Shown piece by piece: positions 23,654-31,127 of a DNA stretch of 46,402 bases. The stretch is taken from the NCBI GenBank assembly GCA_018056765.1, contig JAGPFA010000017.1, forward strand, positions 1 to 46,402, given 5' to 3'. Under the pieces are notes generated by a model that saw only the letters and a list, made by a program, of their open reading frames with translations, made no database searches and had not been told where the DNA came from. Positions within the stretch are counted from its first letter, which is position 1; each line of letters starts with the position of its first letter. Source of the DNA: Syntrophaceae bacterium. Its GTDB lineage: Bacteria; Desulfobacterota; Syntrophia; Syntrophales; Smithellaceae. The position numbers and the translations under genes were made by a program.

Positions 23654-26311
23654 TCAATGCGCCTCGTCCCAGTTGCGGCCCGAAGCTATTTCGACCTTCA
23701 GCGGCACTTTCAGCTTCACCACATCTTCCATTTCATTTTTGACAAGCTTCATCACGTCTTCTTTCTCCGGCTTGGGCGCTTCCAGCACCAGTTCATCGTG
23801 AACCTGCATAATCAGACGCGCGTCAAAGTTCCTTTCTTTCAGCAGGCGGTCAATATTGACCATTGCCACTTTGATGAGGTCGGCGGCGCTCCCCTGTATG
23901 GGAGCATTGATGGCCATGCGTTCGGCAAACTGTCGGACAGCCGGGATATTGCTTTTCAACTCCGGTAGATAACGACGGCGGTTCAATATCGTACAGACGA
24001 AACCGTCGCGGCGCGCCCCTTCCAGAATGCCGTCCAGATACTCACGAACTTTCTGGTAACGGGCGAAATAGCCGTCGATATAAGTCTGGGCCGTCTTTTG
24101 CGGAACACCAAGTTCTTTGGCCAGGCCGAATGCACTCATGCCGTAGAGAATGCCGAAGTTGATGACTTTTGCCTGCCGGCGCATATCGGGACTGACCATT
24201 TCCGGAAAAACACCGAAAACATCGGAAGCGGTCCTGGTATGAATATCTTCATCGGCGGCGAAAGCCGCAAGCAGTGCGGGATCCTCGGAGAGGTGCGCCA
24301 GCACCCTTAGTTCTATTTGTGAGTAGTCTGCGGAAATAAGCACGCAGCCGGGTGCGGCAATGAAAGCCTGACGGATTCTTTTTCCCTCGACCGTCCGGAT
24401 CGGGATATTTTGCAAATTGGGGTTGCTGCTCGACAGCCGGCCGGTGGTGGTCACCGTCTGATTATAAGATGTGTGAATCCGTCCGGTTTCCTTGTTTATC
24501 AGACTCGGCAAAGCATCCACATAAGTTGATTTCAGTTTCGCCAGTGAACGGTAGGAAAGGATTTCGGCGGGCAGCTCATGGCTTTTGGCCAGATTCGCCA
24601 GCACGTCCATATCAGTGGAATAACCTTCTTTAATTTTCTTTCCCCGCGGCAATTTTAGTTTGTCGAATAAAATCGTCTGCAGTTGTTTGGGGGAGTTTAT
24701 ATTGAACTTCTCTCCGGCCAGACGGTGGATTTTTTCCTCGGAGATGGACAGAAGCTCGCCAAGCTCTTCGGACATCTGACCAAGCAGCGCCGCATCCACT
24801 AAAACACCTTTTCTTTCCATCGCAGCCAGCGTGAACAAAAGTGGCATCTCCACCTCACGGTAGAGTCCAAGCGCTCCCGCCTCTTCGAGCTTTTCGGTCA
24901 CAACCGGCGCCAGAGCCAGTAAAGCCCCCGCTCTGTGTCCCGCGTAAGGGGCAATTTCTTCTAGCGGTAACCCGGCCAGATAGGAAGCCTTCCCTTTCTC
25001 AGCCGCCAGTGTGGCGGGCCCGGCGATACGCTCATGGAGATACTCCCAGACTATTTCGTCAAGCTCATAGGAGCGCCGCGCCGGATTTAACAGATAGGCG
25101 GCCAGTTCGAGATCCTCCCCCGCTTGAATCGCCGGAGCATCAAGCGTTAACAGGCTTGTCTTCAGGTCATAAAAATATTTTTTAACTTCTCCGTTGGCAA
25201 ACAGCGGACACAGAGCATTCCAAACATCTCTTGCCTGTGGCTGAGCTTCCACAGCTTCGTGGGCGAGAGGAATATAAAATGCCTTCTCACCCGTGCCCAC
25301 CGCCAGACCGATTATCTGCTCGGGACGATTCTTTTCATGGATGATTGCAAATGATATCTTTTTTTCTCCCGCCAGTTTCGCGGCCAGCTTCAAAACAGCT
25401 TTTTTGTCATCGACCACCTCACAGGCTACGGCAGGCTTGTCCGATCCATCCACAAACTGCCTCATCAGAGATGAAAATTCAAATTCGCCGAATAGTCCGG
25501 CCAGAAGCCTGGTGTCCGGCTCGCCAAGTCGGGCATCATCGAGTTCAAATTGAAGGTCAATGTCGGTACGGATGAGGGCAAGCTTACGGCTGAGCAGAGC
25601 CTGCCCGGCATACTTTCTGAAACTTTCGCGCAGTTTCACATTGCGCAGGCTCTCCGCATGAGCGATGACTTCATCTACCGTGCCGTATTCCTCAATCAAC
25701 CGCTGAGCGGTTTTGGGTCCGACGCCCGGCACTCCCGGGATATTGTCTGAAGCATCGCCCATCAGTCCCAGAATTTCCACCACCTTGTCGGGCCCGACAC
25801 CGAATTTTTCCCGGACCGCCGCCACATCGTAGGTCTTGTCTTTCATCGTATCGACCATGGTCACATCATCACCGACCAGCTGGAGTAAATCCTTGTCGCC
25901 GGAAATGATGGCGGTGCGCCAGTTCCTCCGACCCGCCTCAACTGTGAGAGCGCCGATGAGGTCATCCGCCTCGGTTCCCTGTTTTTCCAAAATGCTGATG
26001 GAAAAGCCTCGTATCACATCTTTGATAAACGGGATCTGTACGGCAAGGTCATCCGGCATCGGCTTTCGCGTGGCCTTGTAATCAGCGAATTCCTCGTGGC
26101 GGGTGGTCGGCCCCTTGAGGTCGAAGGCCACCACCACATAATCAGGCGCCAGTTCCCGCAAAAGCTTCATGAGCATCGAGGTAAAACCATAAATGGCGTT
26201 GGTCGGCAACCCCCTGGAATTGGTGAGAGGCGGAATCGCCCAGTAGGCACGATAAAGATAGTTGCTGCCGTCCACGACCGCCAGCAGTGGTTTTTTATGA
26301 TCCCGTGTCAT
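23654..26311 (-). CDS. polA: DNA polymerase I with apparently inactive proofreading domain
   Basis: 885 residues. The 5'-3' exonuclease domain (1-~290) has 'VDGSNYLYRAYW' and 'ISGDKDLLQLV'. The central 3'-5' exonuclease-like domain (~300-480) lacks the catalytic 'DTE' of motif I: the matching stretch reads 'ISFAIIHEKNRPEQIIGLAVG'. The polymerase domain has motif A 'DYSQIELRVLAHL', motif B 'RRQAKVINFGILYG' and motif C 'VHDELVLE'. It fills Okazaki gaps and repairs DNA, probably without proofreading. The start at ATG 26311 was chosen for AGGA seven bases upstream and agreement with the family N-terminus; 25 further in-frame codons upstream were dropped. It follows the Yip1 gene by 55 bases. Confidence 0.96.
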   Translation of the reverse strand: MTRDHKKPLLAVVDGSNYLYRAYWAIPPLTNSRGLPTNAIYGFTSMLMKLLRELAPDYVVVAFDLKGPTTRHEEFADYKATRKPMPDDLAVQIPFIKDVIRGFSISILEKQGTEADDLIGALTVEAGRRNWRTAIISGDKDLLQLVGDDVTMVDTMKDKTYDVAAVREKFGVGPDKVVEILGLMGDASDNIPGVPGVGPKTAQRLIEEYGTVDEVIAHAESLRNVKLRESFRKYAGQALLSRKLALIRTDIDLQFELDDARLGEPDTRLLAGLFGEFEFSSLMRQFVDGSDKPAVACEVVDDKKAVLKLAAKLAGEKKISFAIIHEKNRPEQIIGLAVGTGEKAFYIPLAHEAVEAQPQARDVWNALCPLFANGEVKKYFYDLKTSLLTLDAPAIQAGEDLELAAYLLNPARRSYELDEIVWEYLHERIAGPATLAAEKGKASYLAGLPLEEIAPYAGHRAGALLALAPVVTEKLEEAGALGLYREVEMPLLFTLAAMERKGVLVDAALLGQMSEELGELLSISEEKIHRLAGEKFNINSPKQLQTILFDKLKLPRGKKIKEGYSTDMDVLANLAKSHELPAEILSYRSLAKLKSTYVDALPSLINKETGRIHTSYNQTVTTTGRLSSSNPNLQNIPIRTVEGKRIRQAFIAAPGCVLISADYSQIELRVLAHLSEDPALLAAFAADEDIHTRTASDVFGVFPEMVSPDMRRQAKVINFGILYGMSAFGLAKELGVPQKTAQTYIDGYFARYQKVREYLDGILEGARRDGFVCTILNRRRYLPELKSNIPAVRQFAERMAINAPIQGSAADLIKVAMVNIDRLLKERNFDARLIMQVHDELVLEAPKPEKEDVMKLVKNEMEDVVKLKVPLKVEIASGRNWDEAH

Positions 26312-26366
26312 AAACCATCCTGTAAAATATTGCGCCGGCACCGCCGGGGCGGCACAGGCGCGGCGG

Positions 26367-26906
26367 CTAACCGAACCTACCGGCAACTAAAGACAAAAGC
26401 AGGAGAACAGCGAATATTATGCCGAAGACAAGCCATGCCTTTTCTGCGGGAAGCCGATGAACATGGACACTGGCCATGACCGTGTAAAACAGGGCCAGGG
26501 CGGTGTTGATGACCATTCCGGCATAGGGAATGATACTCACAATGGCGGTAATGGGCCAAAGAGCCATCATATAGGCGCATGAACGGTAGGATACTTCATA
26601 GTCCCAGACCGACCCCATGAATTTCCAGATCACAAACAAAATTGCGGCGCCGATAAAACTTCCCACTCCCGCGATTATGGGCATCTTGATGATGGAGACG
26701 AACCCGTTAATGAAACCTGCCCCCAGGCCGAAGATCCCCATAATGGCCTGGATAACTCCCGCAACACCCCCCATGATAACAGCAAAAGCAAGCGGCTCCA
26801 TGTAACCGCCTGTTTTTTCCATGGACTGAAAAAACCCCGCCGGATTCGTGATGACGATGATTGCCTTTTCCGGCATGGCCGAAAAGTCGATGTCTTTGAG
26901 CTCCAT
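26367..26906 (-). CDS. Yip1-domain membrane protein
   Basis: 179 residues with about five TM helices and the Yip1/DUF1282 pattern: soluble N-terminus with 'NPAGFFQSMEKTGGYMEPLAFAV'-type segment, Gly-rich first helix pair, and 'YEVSYRSCAYMMALWPI' in the loop before later helices. Bacterial members have no established function. AGGGAG eight bases before ATG 26906 fixes the start; the frame upstream of it is probably untranslated. It lies between the heme operon and polA on the same strand, 100 bases after the ahbA/B stop, and may be read through from either. Confidence 0.75.
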   Translation of the reverse strand: MELKDIDFSAMPEKAIIVITNPAGFFQSMEKTGGYMEPLAFAVIMGGVAGVIQAIMGIFGLGAGFINGFVSIIKMPIIAGVGSFIGAAILFVIWKFMGSVWDYEVSYRSCAYMMALWPITAIVSIIPYAGMVINTALALFYTVMASVHVHRLPAEKAWLVFGIIFAVLLLLSLVAGRFG

Positions 26907-27006
26907 GATCGCCGCTCCCTTCGTGTATGAAGAAAACAAACCTGGTCCTTTTTTACCTGCCACGCGCCGCACAATTGTGTTCTCCTATCGTACGGCGTCC
27001 CTCTTC

Positions 27007-27453
27007 TTATAAATCAAACGATGCGTTTATTTTAAAAACCCTCACCGCACGCATGTCCAGAATATCCGTAACTCCTGTTTTGTCCTTTACGCTCTCAATA
27101 AAAGCCGCAAGTGCTTCCTCATTTTCCGCGGAAGCCGTGAACCAGAAATTGTATTCATGATCGCGCCGATAGTTATGGGTCACCCCCTTAAAGGCGTTGA
27201 CCACTTCCGCAAACAAGCCGGCCTTCTCCTGTGGCACACGCGCCGCACAAAGGGTGCTGACTCGCCCGAGCTTTGCCCCGTCGAACACGGCACCGATGCG
27301 GCGGATCACCCCCTCGTTCCTGAGGCGCTGCACACGTGACAGGACATCGTCCTCGGCGATACCGAGTTCCCGGGCGATAACCAGATAAGGACGCTCATCG
27401 AGCGGGAAATCCCTTTGTAAAATATTTAGTATCTTTTTATCTGTCTCGTCCAT
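27007..27453 (-). CDS. Siroheme decarboxylase subunit (AhbA/AhbB-like)
   Basis: 148-residue Lrp/AsnC-fold protein: HTH-like N-terminus (1-55, 'MDETDKKILNILQRDFPL') and a C-terminal domain with 'THNYRRDHEYNFWFT' near 92-106. That stretch is diagnostic of siroheme decarboxylases (AhbA/AhbB, NirD/L/G/H) rather than amino-acid regulators. The enzyme removes the two acetate carboxyls of siroheme at C12 and C18 to give 12,18-didecarboxysiroheme. AhbA and AhbB normally form a pair; only one gene is present in this window, so the partner is elsewhere or this one works alone. I did not decide between the A and B names. Last gene of the heme operon, separated from ahbD by a period-7 array. Confidence 0.85.
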   Translation of the reverse strand: MDETDKKILNILQRDFPLDERPYLVIARELGIAEDDVLSRVQRLRNEGVIRRIGAVFDGAKLGRVSTLCAARVPQEKAGLFAEVVNAFKGVTHNYRRDHEYNFWFTASAENEEALAAFIESVKDKTGVTDILDMRAVRVFKINASFDL

Positions 27454-27500
27454 ATTGTTATGTTATCTACCGGCGGCTTGCCTGACTGCGCAGGCGGCTG

Positions 27501-27563
27501 CCTCTAGCCTTCAGCCTTCAGCCTTTAGCCTTTAGCCTTTGTCCTTTACCCTTCATCCTTTCA
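27501..27563 (+). repeat. Degenerate period-7 array inside the heme operon
   Basis: Nine units: cctctag, ccttcag, ccttcag, cctttag, cctttag, cctttgt, cctttac, ccttcat, cctttca. The last unit contains the complement of the ahbD stop codon (27561-27563), so the array runs into the coding end. Confidence 0.75.
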
Positions 27564-28688
27564 CTTCATTCGCGCATCCTGAGAGTTACTTTTGTCCCGT
27601 CGCGGCTCATACAGACAAAGAGGTTCTTCTGCCAGGTAATCGCCGGTTTCCTCGTAGGCGCGCGCCCGGCACCCCCCGCACACCTTGAGAAACTCACAGC
27701 GGCCGCACTTGCCTTTGTATTTTTCATAATCCCTAAGGTTACCGAATACCTCCGAGCCCTGCCAGATCTCGCCGAAGTTCCTCTCCCGCACATTGCCGCA
27801 GTCCAGTTCCAGATAACCGCAGGGCTGCACCTGGCCGACGTGGGAAATAAAACAAAAAGTGATACCTCCCAGGCAGCCGCGTGTGAATTCATGAAAACGC
27901 CCGCCCGCCCGGGCTGCGGGTTTTTGCCCGCCGGCAGGCCTGTTTTGACGCATGATGCGGAAGTAATGCGGGGCGCAGGTCGCTTTTAGTTGAATTTCAC
28001 TTGTCAGACTCTGGTGATGAAACCACATCAGTGTCTCTTCATAATCGGCGGCGGTGATCGCCTGCTGGGCAAGCTCTTTCCCCCGTCCGGTGGGCACCAA
28101 CAAAAATATATGATGCGCCGCCGCGCCGCTTTGCAATACCATATCGTGGATTTCTTTTATCTGGTGAAGATTGGCGTTGGTGATCGTCGTGTTTATCTGA
28201 AACTCAAGTCCCCCTCTTTTCATCGCGTCAATGCCGCGCATCGCTCCTGCATACGCGCCGGGCTGGCAGCGAAACTCATCGTGGCTTCCCGCATCGGGGC
28301 CGTCGATGCTGACACTCACGCGCTGAATGCCGGAGTCAATCATCCTGCGCACGACAGAATCATCAAGGAGCGTGCCGTTGGTCGCCATCACCATGCGCAG
28401 GCCTTTTTGGGTTCCGTAGGAGGCAATCTCAAAAATATCCGCCCTCAAGAGCGGTTCGCCGCCGGTGAGGATGATGACCGGGCGTGCCGCATCGGAAATG
28501 GAATCGATGAGATGCAGGCACTCCTCTGTGGAGAGTTCACCCGGATAAGGCCCCAGATGGGACGCGGCGCGGCAATGGACACAGCCCAGGTTGCAGCTGC
28601 GTGTCACTTCCCAGGCGATCATCCGGCAGACGTGCTCCCGGGGTAATTGATTTAAAGAAATTTGTTCATCAACCTGTAAATGTTTCAT
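27561..28688 (-). CDS. ahbD: Heme synthase AhbD (radical SAM, Fe-coproporphyrin III decarboxylase)
   Basis: 375 residues. Radical SAM motif 'CNLGCVHC' near 33-40 binds the SAM-cleaving [4Fe-4S] cluster, followed by 'GGEP' near 77. The C-terminal SPASM-type cysteine region ('CGRCEFLKVCGGCRARA') binds a further cluster. 'KATCAPHYFRIMRQNR' and 'RGCLGGITFCFI' are AhbD-like. It oxidatively decarboxylates the two propionates of Fe-coproporphyrin III to vinyls, giving heme b: last step of the siroheme route. Upstream of its start is a short ORF, a RAYT relic and a palindrome, which break the otherwise tight operon. Confidence 0.9.
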   Translation of the reverse strand: MKHLQVDEQISLNQLPREHVCRMIAWEVTRSCNLGCVHCRAASHLGPYPGELSTEECLHLIDSISDAARPVIILTGGEPLLRADIFEIASYGTQKGLRMVMATNGTLLDDSVVRRMIDSGIQRVSVSIDGPDAGSHDEFRCQPGAYAGAMRGIDAMKRGGLEFQINTTITNANLHQIKEIHDMVLQSGAAAHHIFLLVPTGRGKELAQQAITAADYEETLMWFHHQSLTSEIQLKATCAPHYFRIMRQNRPAGGQKPAARAGGRFHEFTRGCLGGITFCFISHVGQVQPCGYLELDCGNVRERNFGEIWQGSEVFGNLRDYEKYKGKCGRCEFLKVCGGCRARAYEETGDYLAEEPLCLYEPRRDKSNSQDARMK

Positions 28689-28697
28689 CCTACACCC

Positions 28698-28763
28698 TCA
28701 GCCCATCCGATCATGGGAAAGCACTTCGGCCTGCTCGATGATGGATTCTGTCAGATGCGCCAT
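28698..28763 (-). CDS. Possible 21-codon leader ORF before ahbD
   Basis: Reads 'MAHLTESIIEQAEVLSHDRMG'. AAGGAAG precedes its ATG by about four to six bases, and its stop lies nine bases before the ahbD ATG. It could couple translation into ahbD after the inserted relic, or be a leftover. There is no homology I recognise. Confidence 0.25.
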   Translation of the reverse strand: MAHLTESIIEQAEVLSHDRMG

Positions 28764-28797
28764 GGTTCTTCCTTGTTTATCTGTTGATTATTTTCTC

Positions 28798-28825
28798 GTA
28801 GGGGCGATTCATGAATCGCCCCTAC
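28798..28825. repeat. Perfect 28-bp palindrome (REP type) beside a RAYT relic
   Basis: GTAGGGGCGATTCA followed directly by its exact complement TGAATCGCCCCTAC. This element belongs to a palindromic family I know from intergenic regions of many genomes, and it is unlike the CCGTTCGTGCT family elsewhere in the window. It lies eight bases after the stop of the transposase remnant. Confidence 0.8.
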
Positions 28826-28833
28826 GGTGTTGT

Positions 28834-28950
28834 TTATGTCAATATGCCGAGAAAATGATTGGGCATCACGCTCCATTCTTTCAATTCGATGTCATTGCGT
28901 TTGTCGGCGATTTTCACCCATTCATCGGCGACGATTTTCCCCGCAGCCAG
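28834..28950 (-). pseudogene. Remnant of a RAYT/Y1-type transposase
   Basis: Minus-strand frame of 38 codons closed by a stop at each end. It contains 'AAGKIVADEW' and 'IELKEWSVMPNHFLG'. These match the segment of REP-associated tyrosine transposases (Y1_Tnp) just before and across the metal-binding HUH motif, normally 'MPNHFHG'. Here the second His is Leu and the rest of the protein, including the catalytic Tyr, is missing. It begins 11 bases after the hemB stop and ends beside the 28-bp palindrome, its likely cognate element. Confidence 0.75.
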
Positions 28951-28961
28951 TCAGTCACCGT

Positions 28962-29936
28962 CTATCGCCCCAGCACCCCGGCCACATCCTTTGCCCAGTA
29001 GGTGATGAGGATATCCGCACCGGCACGCTTGATGGCAACGAGCGACTCCATCATCGATTTTTCTTCATCGAGCCAGCCAAGCTGTCCGGCGGCTTTGAGC
29101 ATCGCATACTCCCCGCTTACGTTGTAGGCGGCAAGCGGCAGATCAAATTCCTGGCGCGCGCGGCTGATAATGTCCAGATAGGGAAGAGCTGGTTTGACCA
29201 TGATGATGTCCGCCCCCTCGTTGACGTCAAGCGATATTTCCCGGATGGCCTCGTCGGCATTGGCCGGGTCCATCTGATAGGCGCGGCGGTCGCCGAATTG
29301 CGGCGCGCTTTCGGCCGCTTCACGAAACGGGCCGTAAAAAGATGAGGCGTACTTGGCGCTGTAGGCCATGATGGGGACATCGTCGAAGGAGTTCTCATCC
29401 AGCGCCTCGCGGATGGCCAGTATCTGCCCGTCCATCATCGCCGAAGGGGCGACCATGTCAGCGCCTGCCTTCACCTGCGATACGGCTGTTTCAGCCAGCA
29501 CCTCCAGCGTTAAGTCGTTTTGCACCACACCTTTGTCGATGATGCCGCAATGCCCGTGGCTTGTGTATTCACACAGGCAGACATCGGTAATCACCAGCAG
29601 TTCGGGAACTTCATTTTTAACACGCTTGATCGTCTGCTGGACGATGCCGTCGCGGGCAAACGCGCCCGTGCCCTGCTCGTCCTTTTTGGAGGGAATGCCG
29701 AACAGCAGGATCGCTCCGATACCCATCCGGTATGCCTCGCGCGCTTCTTTGGCGATGTTGTCCGCCGACATCTGAAACTGGCCCGGCATGGAGCCGATCG
29801 GCTTTTTCACGCCTTTTCCGGGAACGGCGAACAGCGGATAGACCAGATCGTCAACCGACAACCTCGTTTCGCGTACCAGCCTGCGGAAGTTTTCGTTTTT
29901 TCTCAATCTGCGCCCCCGATATTCCGGAAACTGCAT
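28962..29936 (-). CDS. hemB: Porphobilinogen synthase (5-aminolevulinate dehydratase)
   Basis: 324 residues. Condenses two 5-aminolevulinates to porphobilinogen. Schiff-base lysines lie in '[15 protein letters not shown]' (near 200) and '[10 protein letters not shown]' (near 255). '[14 protein letters not shown]' near 120-133 provides three cysteines of a zinc-type active site. GGAGG within the end of ahbC, eight bases from ATG 29936, supports the start. The gene follows ahbC by three bases, so they are co-transcribed. Confidence 0.97.
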   Translation of the reverse strand: MQFPEYRGRRLRKNENFRRLVRETRLSVDDLVYPLFAVPGKGVKKPIGSMPGQFQMSADNIAKEAREAYRMGIGAILLFGIPSKKDEQGTGAFARDGIVQQTIKRVKNEVPELLVITDVCLCEYTSHGHCGIIDKGVVQNDLTLEVLAETAVSQVKAGADMVAPSAMMDGQILAIREALDENSFDDVPIMAYSAKYASSFYGPFREAAESAPQFGDRRAYQMDPANADEAIREISLDVNEGADIIMVKPALPYLDIISRARQEFDLPLAAYNVSGEYAMLKAAGQLGWLDEEKSMMESLVAIKRAGADILITYWAKDVAGVLGR

Positions 29937-29939
29937 AGC

Positions 29940-31127
29940 CTAGTCCTCCTTTTGCGATATTTCCTCGTCCGTCAGGTAGCAGGCGGGATCCGGCCCCCAG
30001 ACATCCCCTGCCGCCTCGGCCCGTGCGCGGAAGTTGCCGCCGCAAACGGGAAGCCACACGCAGGAAGCGCAGCGGCCGGTTATATATTTTTTCTTTTCCT
30101 TGAGCTTCATCAGAAACTCATTATCCTCGTCGGTCCAGATGGCGCTGAAAGGTTTTTCACGGACATTGCCCAGAGGCCGGTTTCGCCAGAACTGATCGGG
30201 ATATACCTGGCCGTCCCAGCTTACACAACCGATACCGACGCCGGTGGAATTGCCCTCGTTCATCTCCAGAAGTTCCAGCACCTCGGCGGCGCGCGCCGGG
30301 TCTTCCTTCCTGAGTTTCAGATACAGATAAGGCCCGTCGGCGTGATTATCAACGGTGAGGATTTCCGGGGCAAGACCTTCGTCAAACATTTGCTTCGTCC
30401 TTGCGGCGATCAGATCCAGAAGCCGACGCGACTCTTCATGCGTGAGGTCTTCCTTGCGCAGTTGCGAGCCGCGCCCCGTATAGACCAGATGATAAAAGCA
30501 CATACGCTGGATTCTTTCTTCGGCGAGCAGATCGAACATGGCCGGCACATCGGTCACGTTATGCCGGTTCACCGTAAATCGTAAACCGACTTTGATGCCT
30601 GCGTCGCGGCAGTTACGGATACCGGCGATGGCCTGCTCGAATGCGCCGGGCATGCCACGGAAACGGTCATGCGTTTTTTTGAGCCCGTCGAGGCTGACAC
30701 CTACATAGGAAAGGCCGATTTCCTTAAGTTGCGCCGCCACCTCTTCGGTAATTAAGGTACCGTTGGTGGAGATAACCGCCCGCATGCCTTTTTGTGTTGC
30801 GTACCGGGCCAGCTCGGGTAGATCGGCGCGCATCAGCGGTTCACCGCCGGAAAACAAAATCACGGGCGAGCCGAATTGCGCCAGGTCATCGATGAGACTC
30901 TTGCCTTCCTGTGTAGTCAACTCATCGGGATAGTCGATATCGGCCGAGCTGGAATAACAATGGATACATTTGAGGTTGCAGCGGCGCGTCATGTTCCAGA
31001 CGACCACCGGTTTTTTATCGGATGAAAACTGCAGCAGGTGTGACGGAAGAGAACCGGAGTGGCGTCTGTAGCGCAATACGTCAGATGGCTCGACCGCCCC
31101 GCAGTATAGTTTGGAAATTCCGATCAT
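29940..31127 (-). CDS. ahbC: 12,18-didecarboxysiroheme deacetylase AhbC (radical SAM)
   Basis: 395 residues. Radical SAM motif 'CNLKCIHC' near 50-57 and 'SGGEPLMR' near 93; the SPASM-type end is 'GRCASCVWLPVCGGNFRARAE'. 'YCGAVEPSDVLRYRR' at the start and 'GIGCVSWDGQVYPDQFW' near 300 agree with AhbC, which removes the acetate chains at C2 and C7 of didecarboxysiroheme to give Fe-coproporphyrin III. Its ATG overlaps the cobA-hemD stop (ATGA, 31124-31127), showing translational coupling in the operon. Confidence 0.9.
   Translation of the reverse strand: MIGISKLYCGAVEPSDVLRYRRHSGSLPSHLLQFSSDKKPVVVWNMTRRCNLKCIHCYSSSADIDYPDELTTQEGKSLIDDLAQFGSPVILFSGGEPLMRADLPELARYATQKGMRAVISTNGTLITEEVAAQLKEIGLSYVGVSLDGLKKTHDRFRGMPGAFEQAIAGIRNCRDAGIKVGLRFTVNRHNVTDVPAMFDLLAEERIQRMCFYHLVYTGRGSQLRKEDLTHEESRRLLDLIAARTKQMFDEGLAPEILTVDNHADGPYLYLKLRKEDPARAAEVLELLEMNEGNSTGVGIGCVSWDGQVYPDQFWRNRPLGNVREKPFSAIWTDEDNEFLMKLKEKKKYITGRCASCVWLPVCGGNFRARAEAAGDVWGPDPACYLTDEEISQKED

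Noticed and set aside
27007..27453. Lrp/AsnC transcription regulator annotation
   Set aside because: The Lrp-like fold is present, but the 'HNYRRDHEYNFWFT' motif and position in the heme operon point to siroheme decarboxylase.
28738..29001. 87-codon plus-strand ORF
   Set aside because: It reads through the 28-bp palindrome and the transposase relic in the wrong sense; the minus-strand fragment explains the region.
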